Assembly (NCBI GenBank): GCA_943787265.1
Contig: CALSLT010000012.1
Location: 1 to 64,000 of the forward strand
Direction: 5' to 3'
DNA length: 64,000 nt
From: an uncultured Planctomycetaceae bacterium
GTDB lineage: Bacteria > Planctomycetota > Planctomycetia > Planctomycetales > Planctomycetaceae
In this document: in pieces, positions 46,876-56,350 of the stretch
Layout of the letters: every line of letters starts with the position of its first letter
How positions within the stretch are numbered: position 1 is the stretch's first letter
Made by a program: the position numbers and the translations under genes
Notes under the pieces: generated by a model
What the model was told of the DNA's origin: nothing
Database searches by the model: none
Seen by the model: only the letters and a program-made list of their open reading frames with translations

Positions 46876-47474
46876 TGTCTTCGAACAACTCCTGCTTGCA
46901 TTTTTCTCGAATCAGGTGCAGACGACGCTCGATCGTCCGTTCGGAGCACTGCAAACGCTGGGCAAGTTCGGCGTTTGAATACCCCTCTAACTTGGCACCC
47001 GCCAAATCCCGCAGGTGCCCGACACCTAAATGAGAAAAAAACTGCTCGACGGATTCGTTCATCATCAGCACCATTTCAGGTGAGGGCTCGTCTCCGACGG
47101 CCTGAATGATATTTTCGTCGTCTCCACGATCGTCCAACGAGCAGATTTCAACCTCGCCGCCACGGCGCTGACGCAGGTCGTGCCGTCTCTTGTCGATCAC
47201 CTTCCTTGCCGACATTCGCAGCAGTAACCGCCAGAGATCGTCCCGATCCGACAAATCGGGAAATCGTCCTTTTTCTGCCGCCGCGTAAAAAACTGTCGAA
47301 AACGCTTAGAACGATATCTTCCTCGTCCGATACCGCGCGATTCTGGCCGAGGAGTCTTCGGCGAACCGACTGAACCAGCCTTTCAAAATAGTGCTGCCAG
47401 ATGCGGTTCGCAGCGGCGGAATCGCCGAACTTGACCAGATCAATCCAGTGGCTGACATTGTTCGAATCTGACAT
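46844..47474 (-). pseudogene. ECF sigma factor (one frameshift at a T-run)
   Basis: Encodes a ~209-residue sigma-70 family protein. Region 2 starts HWIDLVKFGDSAAANRIWQH ... LVQSVRRRLLG, SDEEDIVLSVFDSF. There a run of six T (AAAAAA at 47287-47292, + strand) shifts the frame; with five T it continues YAAAEKGRFPDLSDRDDLW and LLRMSARKVIDKRRHD. Region 4 follows with LEGYSNAELAQRLQCSERTIERR. Everything else is canonical. A homopolymer miscall is the simplest explanation; slippage on the T-run is an alternative. It overlaps the Ser/Thr kinase gene by 32 bases, and the kinase probably controls this sigma factor. Confidence 0.82.
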
Positions 47475-47513
47475 TGCAAAGAACCATCGCGACTTGCGTT
47501 TCGTAACGACGAA

Positions 47514-48773
47514 CTATTGTTTGGTTGTGGTCGAGTTGTCGTTCTCCGTTGGCGTTGAAATCAACTGGTTGGTGATGACTGAGTCTTTGAGGTGGCTGTG
47601 TTCGCTGGAGACGTCGGTCAGGACGTTTGATGAGAAGACGATTCGTTTGCTTGGGTTGTCGGTGAGTTCGACGGCGTGAGGGACTGACACTGGCGAAGGA
47701 ATTGCCGACGATGGCCAGTTCGGAAGTTCCGTCAAGCGTGATACCGGCTGCGGCAAGATCGTCGACTCGACGTTTGACGGTGTTTTCTCCGACGTAGCTG
47801 TTGGAAATGTTGTTCCCCGTCACGGTGATGCGACCACTGTTCGGGCCGATGCGTAGAGCGTTGGTTTTGAGGATGGTCAGCGTGTTGGCTGAGACCGCGC
47901 AACCGTGTGCGTCGCGAAGGTCGATGCCGGCTCCGTTGTGGGCGATCACGTTGGCGCTGATGGTGATGCCGTAACAGTCTCGGTCGAGCACGACGGCTGT
48001 GCCGTTGCACTCTTCGATCATGTTTCCGGAGAGAACGGAACCGTACGTGTTCTCGATGACGACCCCTTCGCCGAGATGATCGTCGACGCAGTTTCCGGTC
48101 ATGCAAATGTTGAAACCATCGATACAGTGCACAGCGTCCTGATTTTCTTCAAACTGGTTGGACGAGACGACAATGTCGTGACAGCCCAGCAGGTTGAGGC
48201 CAACACCTTTGTTGTAAGTCATAAGGCAGTCGCTGATTCTGGGGTCTTCGTAGCAATGGTCGAGTTGAATTCCGTCTCCGCCGTGCTCGCTGACGGTCAC
48301 TCCCTGCAGGAATACTTCCTGAATCTGAACGGCCAGAATTCCGTGACCACTTTTTTTCGTTGCCGGTTACTCGCAAATTGTTAAGCATGACACGCCACAG
48401 ACGGTCGTCCTTTTTGACGTCATTTCCGTCCGAGTGTTGAAGGATGATTGCTGGTTTGCCATCTTCGTTTCGGTTGACGATGTGCGTCGCCGTGCCAGAA
48501 CCTGCCAGTAGCACATCCCCACGAGAGACGATGAGTGGTTCTGTGATCTCGAACGTTCCAGGCGGAAGCCGAACCACTCCGCCGTCTTCCGGAATCGCAT
48601 CCAGGGCTGCCTGAAGACTGGGAAAACTGGGCAGCGTCAATCTCGGCTCGCGAGCCAGGAAGTCTCGTTGCAGTCGGTTGAGCGGTGCTGGATCGTTCAA
48701 CGAGTAGAAAACCGCCGGCAAGAATTGCGACGACGATTATGGCAAGGCCTTGTGTCTGAATTCGGTGACGCAT
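47514..48773 (-). pseudogene. Secreted right-handed beta-helix protein (frame broken)
   Basis: One gene of about 415 residues in several frames. It opens with a signal peptide (MRHRIQTQGLAIIVVAILAG), then AVFYSLNDPAPLNRLQRDFL, a pectate-lyase-like start (FPSLQAALDAIPEDGGVVRL and PPGTFEITEPLIVSRGDVLL), and short parallel-helix rungs (ISDCLMTYNKGVGLNLLGCH, VSANTLTILKTNALRIGPNS, ITVTGNNISNS). It ends in a shifted frame with VPHAVELTDNPSKRIVFSSN and TENDNSTTTKQ-stop. At least three indels (near 48715, 48340 and 47690) separate the blocks. Likely a polysaccharide-binding or -cleaving extracellular protein. It is 39 bases upstream of the sigma factor gene on the same strand. Confidence 0.75.
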
Positions 48774-49125
48774 GTGAAAGTCTCCAAAGATGGTTTTCAA
48801 CGGACAGTCGTGTTGGAAAGGCTAGCGACCAGCTAGAAACTGCCGCGACTATTCGCAACGGTTTACCGACAGGGCAAGATTCAGCGTCGATGACCCATTT
48901 CTCAGGAACGCGTCACCTTGGAGCAAGAGAATCCTTGATGAGCTATTCGTGGGAGCCTTCGTTGCCAGTGTCATGGCCGGTCTTGATGCTGGGGTATGGT
49001 GATTGGCTGATGGTGGATAACCCTGGAACACGGACTCGACGTCTGGCTTAGTTGCATCATTCAACGGACGTCGTGCATCATGGCATCTACCACGTCGTTT
49101 TACCGTTCGACCGAGGGGCGATTGC
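48774..49125. other. Gene-free divergent region
   Basis: About 350 bases between the beta-helix gene (-) and the coiled-coil gene (+). No gene supported; promoters for both expected. Confidence 0.5.
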
Positions 49126-49815
49126 ATGTCTGACGTTGCCGGAAGTATTAGTCGTCTTGTTGAGATTGCTCGTCGACTTCGGACGGCGGCCGACGAGCTT
49201 GGGCAGGTTGAAATCAAGTCGCAGATCGTTGATGAGATTTCGATACTTCAGGAAATGAGGGACGAAGCCCGGGCTGATGGTGACCATCTCGACCACGAAG
49301 TTGTGGAAGCGGAACAGGTAGAAGTCGCTGAAGATTCGCCGGTGGAACTGCATGAGGACGCGGGTCTCGGAATCGTTGAGCCGACCGGGAAGGAAGAGAC
49401 ATATTCGCTAACGCCGGAAGAAGAGAACGAAGAGAATGGAGCTGCGGACGAGGCTGCTTCTCCCGGGGGCGATGCCGAGACTGATGCTCCGGCAACGCCG
49501 AAGGCTGGGCCAAAGTTTGACGAGCGGCACGCGGTCATCGAAATGCGGATCGCGGATTTGGAGCAACTGGAACAGGCTGCGACGAAGCGCATGAATGATG
49601 TGCCGACAGTCGAGCAGCGACAGACCAAAGCCAAAGCCCAGAAGGCCGGTCGCGAAGCGGGCAAGTCTGGGAAAGAACTTCAGCAGTACGCCTATGGGGC
49701 GATGCATCTGACGCCCGAGCAGCGATCAGAGATTCAGGCGGCTCGCAAAGACGTTCTCTCGCTGCGTGAAGCGATTGAGAAAGAACGTGAGTCTCTGGAA
49801 GAACTCGGCGACTGA
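49126..49815 (+). CDS. Acidic coiled-coil protein of unknown function
   Basis: A 229-residue soluble protein. The N-terminal ~60 residues are helical (ISRLVEIARRLRTAADELGQ). The middle is highly acidic and low-complexity (TPEEENEENGAADEAASPGG). The C-terminal ~95 residues are a charged helix (VIEMRIADLEQLEQAATKRM; DVLSLREAIEKERESLEELG). GAGGGG lies 6 bases before the ATG, a good ribosome-binding site. No enzyme motif or signal peptide is present. No family was recognised; the build suggests a structural or nucleoid-type scaffold, which is only a guess. Confidence 0.65.
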   Translation: MSDVAGSISRLVEIARRLRTAADELGQVEIKSQIVDEISILQEMRDEARADGDHLDHEVVEAEQVEVAEDSPVELHEDAGLGIVEPTGKEETYSLTPEEENEENGAADEAASPGGDAETDAPATPKAGPKFDERHAVIEMRIADLEQLEQAATKRMNDVPTVEQRQTKAKAQKAGREAGKSGKELQQYAYGAMHLTPEQRSEIQAARKDVLSLREAIEKERESLEELGD

Positions 49816-49845
49816 GTCGTCAGCGTCGACGCAAATTGCGATTTC

Positions 49846-49865
49846 CCTGACGCGATTGCGTCAGG
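49846..49865 (+). terminator. Hairpin after the coiled-coil gene
   Basis: CCTGACGC-GATT-GCGTCAGG, a perfect 8-bp stem with a 4-base loop, 31 bases past the stop. No T-tract follows, so Rho-independent termination is uncertain. Confidence 0.4.
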
Positions 49866-50308
49866 TGGCACAGCATCTGCGTAAGGACAGATTCAGTCAA
49901 AACACGTGGGTTGAGGCTGAAGTCAGACTCAAACCCTTGTTTTTTACTGCGTCCTCTGTCTTCTCAACGTTTGATGCGTGCATTCACCAGGTTCCTCAAA
50001 GCGTTGCAAAATGCTTCACTGGAATCTGCACCGCGGCGATTCGCTTCGAGAAGCTATCTGGCTTAGCGGCGAGGAAGTGCTGTGAAGTCGGGTGATGGGC
50101 GTTTCAGTGATTCAGGGCCATGAGTTGAATGTCAGGAATGGCCCGTCTGACCGTTAAACGAAATGCGGTGGCGTTATCGTCAACAGTTTTGTGTTTTATC
50201 TGAGCGTCATCTCACCGCCTTTCCCGTAGCGACAATAGTGCCTCGTCCTTTCCTGCGATTTTTCATCGCATCGTATATTTGCCGCTCGGCATTTCCGGAG
50301 ACATCAAC
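49866..50308. other. Gene-free stretch before the giant secreted-protein gene
   Basis: About 440 bases with no supported gene. It presumably contains the promoter of the following 6-kb gene; GGAGA 7 bases before ATG 50309 is that gene's ribosome-binding site. Confidence 0.5.
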
Positions 50309-53300
50309 ATGCAGAATCGTGCGATTCGCTGGCGTCGATTGTTCATCTCAACCATCTTCTGTTCTAAGCCCTTTGGCCCAAAGGCAAGTCGTCGCCGAAG
50401 CTACCACCGATTCGGTCAAAGTACCAATCTTGAGACTTTGGAAGTCCGTCAGCTCCTCAGCGCGACGACGTTTGGATTGACGGATGCCTCTCAGACTGAG
50501 GAGTTGGCAATCGACCAGGTTGCTTTGGTCGAGCATGTGCAGAGTTTGCGAGTGGCGCAATTCCGGACCCTGACAGCAGAGCAAGCGCCATTTCTCAGTC
50601 AGCAGCAGATTCACAGTCTCGTAAACCGTTCGGCGTTTCAGCGAATTCCATTGAACGCGCGGCAGGCCTTGACGGCGAATCAGATTTCGGAGTTGCGAGT
50701 TCGCAGAACTGGATTACAGGGACTAACCAGCGATCAGATTGACGATCTGACAGTGGAGCAGGTGCAGTCATTGAAGCTGCGAGACATCCGCGGTCTCACC
50801 CCCAGTCAAATCCCAAATCTGTCCGCCGAGCAGATCCGTCGATTGAGCGGCTATCACCAGCTTCGAAAGCTATCTGAAGAATCGCGAGAGGCTTTAACGG
50901 GCGACCAGATTCGTATGCTCGATATCCGTCGGTCGAGGCTTGATTTGTTGAGTCAGGAGCAGATTGCCGAGTTGTCAATCGCTCAACTTGAGGACGTGAA
51001 ACGTAAGTCCGACGTCGAGATGCTCAACGATGAGCAACACGAAATTCGCAGCATGATGTCTGCTGGGCACGCTCCGCCGGCAACAAGGACAGCTTCTGTT
51101 TCTGCAATGACAGAAGTTGCCGAGATGCCTGTCGGAAACAGAACTGTCGGTGAAATTCGATCGCTGACGTATCGACATTTCGATTCGCTGACTGCCGAGC
51201 AGGCTCCATATTTGACACTGGAGCAAGTCGCGTCGATCCCCAACGGCTGGTACCTGAGCCGAATTCCAGAAGCCACTCGCTTTGCATTGACCAGTTCGCA
51301 GGTCCAATCGCTCAATGTCTCTGAGGCAGGCCTAAAGCCTCTATCCGCCGGGCAGAGATCAGAACTTTCTGACGAGCAGGTTCAAAGCCTTAACTATCGC
51401 GAATTCGAACGACTGTCGCCTCAACAAACTCCGCTATTAACGGCCGAGCAACTTTCAACTGTACCGAATTCCTGGTGGTTCGGCCGTTTGTCTGACGACG
51501 CTCGGAGCGTTCTGACGGCCGCTCAGGTGCAGGCTTTGCGAGTTGATAATCTTGGCCTTTCCGGACTGACTCCGATTCAGCGTGCCGTTCTCGCGTTGGA
51601 TCAGATTCAGTCGTTGGGTTTTCGAGACTTTGAACATTTGAACGAAGCACAAACGCCGCTACTCACCGGAGCACAGGTCGCCACCATTCCAAACTCCTGG
51701 TGGTTTGACCGAATGTCGGTCGAAGCTCGTGCGGCAATCACCCCCGAGCAAGTACAGCAGTTGAACGTTGCTGAAATTGGTGCCGGTTCACTGACGCTTT
51801 CTCAGGTGAAAGCGCTGACTCGTAACCAGATTCAGTCACTGGGGTATCGTGAATTTCAATATCTGACTCCCGAGCAGATCGTTGATTTGACCGTCGAACA
51901 GGTTGCCACGATTCCTAATGAGTGGTGGTTTGAGCGAACTCCTGACGAAACTCGTGCGGCTTTGACGGGTGACCAGGTTCGAGCGTTGCAGGTCGAGCTC
52001 CTGCATCTGACTCTGTTGACGGAATCGCAGCGTGCGGAGTTGAGTGTCGCGCAGATTCAGCGACTGACGTATCGCGACTTTGGTTACTTGAATGCTTCGC
52101 AGACACCTCAACTGACACTGGATCAGGTTGCCACGATTCCAAACTCATGGTGGTTTGCACACATTTCAGAAGAAGCCCGAGCAGCTCTGAGCCCCGAACA
52201 GGTTCAGGCTTTGGATGTCAGCGTGTTGGGCGTTGTCGGGCTGACCAGAGATCAGGCTTCTCAACTTTCGATTGAGCAGGTGCAGTCTCTGGGATATCGA
52301 GAATTCGGCAGACTGGGCCCGGATCAGATTATTCATCTTTCTGCTGAACAGCTTGCGACGCTGACTGACCACTCAAGGTTTGGTCGGATTCCGGATGATT
52401 CCCGCGCGGCGCTGACCGACTCGCAGGTTCAGGCCTTGAATGTCGCATTGATCGGTCTTTCCAGGCTGACGACCGATCAGATTGGAGCGTTAACGACCGC
52501 ACAGATTCAGAGCGTCGGTTACCGAGATTTCGAACGGCTCAACGCCAGTCAGTCTTCGTCGCTGACTGGTGAGCAGCTCCAACTGATTCCAAATCACTGG
52601 TGGTTCGAACGCCTTCCGGAAGATGTCCGAGCGGCTTTGACCGGGGATCAGGTTCGTATGTTGGATGTTGCCAAGCTTGGGCTGTCAGGTTTGACGGCGA
52701 CGCAGCTCGCGGAACTGTCTGCAGACCAGGTCAAACTTCTCAGTTACCGAAACTTCGAGTTTCTCACGGCGACTCAGACTCCGGAGTTGAACGGCGAGCA
52801 GTTGCAGACCATTCCCAACGAATGGTGGTTCCGCCGAATTTCCGACAGTGCTCGAGCAGCGCTCACGCCATCGCAGGTCCAGAGCCTGGACGTCGCCACG
52901 GTTCGACTCGAGGGGCTGACGGATCAGCAGGTCGAATGGTTGACCGTATCGCAGATTCAGACTTTGTCGTACCGAGATTTCGATCGTCTCGATGAAGTGC
53001 AGATCACACACTTGACCGGCGACCAGCTGGCTTCGATTCGAAACGGCTGGTACTTCAAAGGAATCTCAGAGGAAGCACGATACAGCCTGACTGACGAACA
53101 GGTTCAGAGCCTGAATGTTTCGGCGATTTCGATTGGCTACCTGAGCCCGGCACAGCAGGGCGTGATCACCGTCGAGCAGATTCGGGCATTGTCACAGCAT
53201 GATTTTCGGTATTTGACCGCCGGTCAGGTGCAGCATCTGACGCGCGAACAGATGGCTTCGATTTCGAATAAATGGCACTTCCTGCGGATGTCGGATGCAG

Positions 53301-55483
53301 CACGTGCTGCCTTGAGTCAGGACCAGTTGCTCGCACTGCCGAATGTCGTGCATGCGGGATTGAATCATCAGCCAGCAGCCTTGTTTGCTCCGACGGAAGA
53401 CCACGGCCCGGTGATGGAGCATGAGCACGCTCAGCAAGCTATGGCCGAAATGGCCCACCATGCGGATGGATCAGCAATGTCTGGGCACGATCATGGCGAC
53501 AGCGCAGGCACGACCGGCGGCGATGCGCATCATGATCCGAATGGCCCACACGCGGATGACCCCGACAAGCAGGATGAACATTTGGCTGTGCTGGGACTTG
53601 TTGCAAGGGATCAGGCGACGTTTACCAGCATTGCCAGTGGTGAGTGGTCCGATGCTGGAATCTGGCAAGGCGGAATTGTCCCAGGTGATGATGCTCAGGT
53701 TGTGATTTCGACTGGCACGACGGTTACCTTCGACGTGATTCAGTACGACTCAATGAACTGGGTGCGTGTTGACGGAATTCTCGATTGGGACACCGACGAC
53801 GACACCCAGATGCTGCTCGACACTCTTGTCGTGGACCCAGGTGGTCTGCTTCAGATTGGAACTGCCGACAACCCGGTGGAACACGGAGTCGCCGCTCGGA
53901 TCGTCATTGCAGACAGCGGCTCTGACATCGATCTCGTCAATGATCCGCTACAGATCGGCCGCGGCGTCATCTCACACGGGACCGCGAAATTGTTTGGCGA
54001 AGAAGTCACGCCATACGTCTCTCTGGAAACGGATCCAAGGCGTGGCGACACGCAACTTGTCCTAGATACTGTGCCCGTCAACTGGGAACCCGGACACAGG
54101 CTTGTTTTGACCGGCACGAGCTCAAACCATCGAAACACCCAGGACGAAGAACTGGAAGTCGTGTCGATCAATGGCAACGTCGTTGTGATTGATGCGGATT
54201 CTGATGAGCCAGGTATTCAGGCCCTTGAGTACAACCATCTCACGCCCGAAGGGCACGATCTCAGCGTCTATGTTGCGAACATGAATCGCAACGTCGTGAT
54301 CATGTCAGAGAACCCCGCGATCACACAGCGTCGCGGTCACGTTATGTTCATGCACAACCAGCGAGTCGAAGTCGAGAACGTTGGTTTCTATGGACTTGGC
54401 CGGACCGACAAACGTAACCCGGCGAATGACGCAGTGTTAAACGACAATGACGAGTTGGTTCCTGGCTTGAATCAGCGTGGTCGTTACGCCGTCCACTTCC
54501 ATCGAGCGGGTACGACTTACGCAGACAATCCGGGTGAAGTATCCGGCAGCGTTGTTGTTGATAGTCCAGGCCTCGGATACGTCAACCATCAAAGCTATGT
54601 GAACTTCACTCAGAACGTTGCCTTCAATGTGGTTGGCTCGTCGTTCTTCACTGAGTTTGGCGACGAAATCGGTTCGTTCGTTGGCAATCTTTCTATTGCA
54701 AACACAGGCTCGGGCGACGGGCTGGAAGCTCGGGAAGATATCTTCGACTTTGGACATGGCGGTCACGGATTCTGGCTGCAGGGACCGGGAGTGGAAGTCG
54801 TCGACAATATTTCCACTGGTGCTCGTGATTCTGCCTTTAACTTCTTTACCACTTCCAGCGAGGCGAAATTCAAGACCGCCAACATGGCCGATCCGAGTCT
54901 CGCGGCCGGTCGAGACGAAGTGCCCGTCGGGATGGTGCCATTGCGAAACGTTGTTGGAAACACAGCATTCGGCAGTCGCGCCGGTCTTGAAACTTGGTTT
55001 CACCAGACCCATTCCAATGCCGGGCAGTCGTACATCGACGACTTCACCGCCTGGAATGTTGGCCGAGGTATGTTCAACCCGTACACGGGACGGACGACGA
55101 TTCGCAACGCGACGCTCATTGGCAACGTAGACCGCCCGAACGGCACAGCCTTTGGTCGAAATAACGTTACGAACCAGATGACTTATCAGGACGTTCACGC
55201 CGAAGGCTGGAACGTTGGCATCGACGTCCCAGTCAATCGAACGACAGTCATTCAGAATGGCTACTTCGAAGCTGTCCAGGCAATTCGAATCAGCACGGCT
55301 CACGACACGCTGAGAGAGGTCGACATTCTGGGCGACCCGGAATTTGCTGCGCTGACGGATTCACAGCTTCGCGGGTCGCAGTCAGTTCGACATTTTCATG
55401 AACGGCGAGATTTCGATGAAGAACCGCGACATCGAAACCTACTTCACACCGGACATCGTCCGACTCGGCACCGTACGGTTTAA
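50309..55483 (+). CDS. Giant secreted repeat protein with G8 and beta-helix domains (5' part)
   Basis: The first 1,724 residues of a ~1,985-residue protein, cut by a frameshift near 55370-55410. The N-terminus has an Arg-rich region and LETLEVRQLLSA, the planctomycete extracellular signal motif (LExRxLLSA type). Residues ~80-1,010 are about twelve copies of a 75-residue unit (listed separately). A His/Asp-rich linker follows (~1,030-1,090: MEHEHAQQAMAEMAHHADG). From ~1,105 there is a G8 domain (ASGEWSDAGIWQGGIVPGDD) and then a right-handed beta-helix resembling CEMIP/PKHD1-like proteins (RGRYAVHFHRAG, GHGFWLQGPGVEVVDNIS). It is likely a surface adhesin or polysaccharide-acting protein. The start is ATG 50309 with GGAGA upstream. 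Confidence 0.85.
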   Translation: MQNRAIRWRRLFISTIFCSKPFGPKASRRRSYHRFGQSTNLETLEVRQLLSATTFGLTDASQTEELAIDQVALVEHVQSLRVAQFRTLTAEQAPFLSQQQIHSLVNRSAFQRIPLNARQALTANQISELRVRRTGLQGLTSDQIDDLTVEQVQSLKLRDIRGLTPSQIPNLSAEQIRRLSGYHQLRKLSEESREALTGDQIRMLDIRRSRLDLLSQEQIAELSIAQLEDVKRKSDVEMLNDEQHEIRSMMSAGHAPPATRTASVSAMTEVAEMPVGNRTVGEIRSLTYRHFDSLTAEQAPYLTLEQVASIPNGWYLSRIPEATRFALTSSQVQSLNVSEAGLKPLSAGQRSELSDEQVQSLNYREFERLSPQQTPLLTAEQLSTVPNSWWFGRLSDDARSVLTAAQVQALRVDNLGLSGLTPIQRAVLALDQIQSLGFRDFEHLNEAQTPLLTGAQVATIPNSWWFDRMSVEARAAITPEQVQQLNVAEIGAGSLTLSQVKALTRNQIQSLGYREFQYLTPEQIVDLTVEQVATIPNEWWFERTPDETRAALTGDQVRALQVELLHLTLLTESQRAELSVAQIQRLTYRDFGYLNASQTPQLTLDQVATIPNSWWFAHISEEARAALSPEQVQALDVSVLGVVGLTRDQASQLSIEQVQSLGYREFGRLGPDQIIHLSAEQLATLTDHSRFGRIPDDSRAALTDSQVQALNVALIGLSRLTTDQIGALTTAQIQSVGYRDFERLNASQSSSLTGEQLQLIPNHWWFERLPEDVRAALTGDQVRMLDVAKLGLSGLTATQLAELSADQVKLLSYRNFEFLTATQTPELNGEQLQTIPNEWWFRRISDSARAALTPSQVQSLDVATVRLEGLTDQQVEWLTVSQIQTLSYRDFDRLDEVQITHLTGDQLASIRNGWYFKGISEEARYSLTDEQVQSLNVSAISIGYLSPAQQGVITVEQIRALSQHDFRYLTAGQVQHLTREQMASISNKWHFLRMSDAARAALSQDQLLALPNVVHAGLNHQPAALFAPTEDHGPVMEHEHAQQAMAEMAHHADGSAMSGHDHGDSAGTTGGDAHHDPNGPHADDPDKQDEHLAVLGLVARDQATFTSIASGEWSDAGIWQGGIVPGDDAQVVISTGTTVTFDVIQYDSMNWVRVDGILDWDTDDDTQMLLDTLVVDPGGLLQIGTADNPVEHGVAARIVIADSGSDIDLVNDPLQIGRGVISHGTAKLFGEEVTPYVSLETDPRRGDTQLVLDTVPVNWEPGHRLVLTGTSSNHRNTQDEELEVVSINGNVVVIDADSDEPGIQALEYNHLTPEGHDLSVYVANMNRNVVIMSENPAITQRRGHVMFMHNQRVEVENVGFYGLGRTDKRNPANDAVLNDNDELVPGLNQRGRYAVHFHRAGTTYADNPGEVSGSVVVDSPGLGYVNHQSYVNFTQNVAFNVVGSSFFTEFGDEIGSFVGNLSIANTGSGDGLEAREDIFDFGHGGHGFWLQGPGVEVVDNISTGARDSAFNFFTTSSEAKFKTANMADPSLAAGRDEVPVGMVPLRNVVGNTAFGSRAGLETWFHQTHSNAGQSYIDDFTAWNVGRGMFNPYTGRTTIRNATLIGNVDRPNGTAFGRNNVTNQMTYQDVHAEGWNVGIDVPVNRTTVIQNGYFEAVQAIRISTAHDTLREVDILGDPEFAALTDSQLRGSQSVRHFHERRDFDEEPRHRNLLHTGHRPTRHRTV
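50550..53345 (+). repeat. About twelve 75-residue (225-base) protein repeats
   Basis: The core of each unit is IPN-x-WWF-x-R-[ILM]-[SP]-x-x-x-RAALT-x-x-QVQ-x-L-[NDR]-V, then GL-x-x-LT-x-x-Q, a QIQSL-x-YR-[DE]-F box and L-x-x-x-QTP-x-LT-x-x-Q. The spacing from one PNSWWF to the next is 75 residues. The first two and the eighth units are degenerate (SAFQRIP, YHQLRKL, HSRFGRI). DNA identity between units is moderate, so they are old, not a recent expansion. Confidence 0.9.
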
Positions 55484-56270
55484 CAATCACCAGGTTTACT
55501 ATCACAAACAGGCTGCCAACTTTGTTCCGTTTCCTGCCGAGACCGCTCCTGAGTGGATGCCATCTGAACTGATCGGCAAGACCAATACCGAACTCTGGAC
55601 GCAATACGGAATTGCTCCGGGAGGCACGATTGCGCCAGAAGATGCCGCCGAAGTGGATCGTGTAAATGGTCTCGTCGGATCTCGATCGGAGTACCAGACG
55701 CCGCTGCAACTACGAAGTGCGAAGTACACGAATCAGCTTGCTGATTACGAGCTTCGGTACGTCGACGGAAATGGAGAGTTGATCGTCGATGCTGCAACGG
55801 TCGATCTGCGTGAGGGGTGGAACCTGCTGACGCGAATGGTGGATGGCCAGACGCGGACGTTCTTCGTCTTCGGCGATGTGACCGCACCGGAGTTTCGACT
55901 GACAATGACCGACGAAGAAACTCGAGTGAACCCGCTGGGACTTCGACATGGATTTGTTGTTCACGGGCGAATCTTCGACGACAGCATCGGTGATATGATG
56001 TTCCGTCGAAGGTTCAACGACCTTGCCGAGCGACCAATTCTGACAGCAGACGACGGCACGCAGACCATCGAACTGGCATTTACCATCAACGATCCCGCCG
56101 GCAACACACTGGATGTCGTTGTCGTGATAACTCTCGATCCTGATGCTCCACTCGTGCCCGGTACCGGGCAACGTGATCTGCCTCCGCGAGCCGTTCCTAC
56201 AACGCTGGCTGAACTTATCGAGTACTACTACCTGACCGGTCAGGATCCGACTGAGCTGATTGGCGGCTGA
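55398..56270 (+). CDS. Giant secreted protein, C-terminal part after frameshift
   Basis: Continues the previous gene in another frame: the upstream frame ends in nonsense (VRHFHERRDFDEEPRHR), while this frame from MNGEISMKNRDIETYFTPDI reads a sensible extracellular C-terminus (VRLGTVRFNNHQVYYH, YELRYVDGNGELIVDA, QTRTFFVFGDVTAP). It ends with a short dockerin-like or sorting-like tail (LIEYYYLTGQDPTELIGG). A single indel around 55370-55410 would join them into ~1,985 residues. Whether it is a sequence error or a true truncation cannot be told, but conserved sequence beyond the break favours error. Confidence 0.8.
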   Translation: MNGEISMKNRDIETYFTPDIVRLGTVRFNNHQVYYHKQAANFVPFPAETAPEWMPSELIGKTNTELWTQYGIAPGGTIAPEDAAEVDRVNGLVGSRSEYQTPLQLRSAKYTNQLADYELRYVDGNGELIVDAATVDLREGWNLLTRMVDGQTRTFFVFGDVTAPEFRLTMTDEETRVNPLGLRHGFVVHGRIFDDSIGDMMFRRRFNDLAERPILTADDGTQTIELAFTINDPAGNTLDVVVVITLDPDAPLVPGTGQRDLPPRAVPTTLAELIEYYYLTGQDPTELIGG

Positions 56271-56350
56271 GGCTGCTCGTGAGGCAATCGTCACGTTAGG
56301 ATTCAAGTTCGAATTTCTATCGACGATTTTAGTTTCATCAGGGATCGGCC

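Noticed and set aside
47287..47292. Programmed frameshift in the ECF sigma factor as the default explanation
   Set aside because: A homopolymer miscount is simpler, since many genes in nearby regions carry similar indels. It is kept only as a secondary possibility.
54437..55303. A 288-codon minus-strand frame inside the giant secreted protein gene
   Set aside because: The plus strand carries a continuous beta-helix coding sequence with clear domain patterns; the antisense frame has none.
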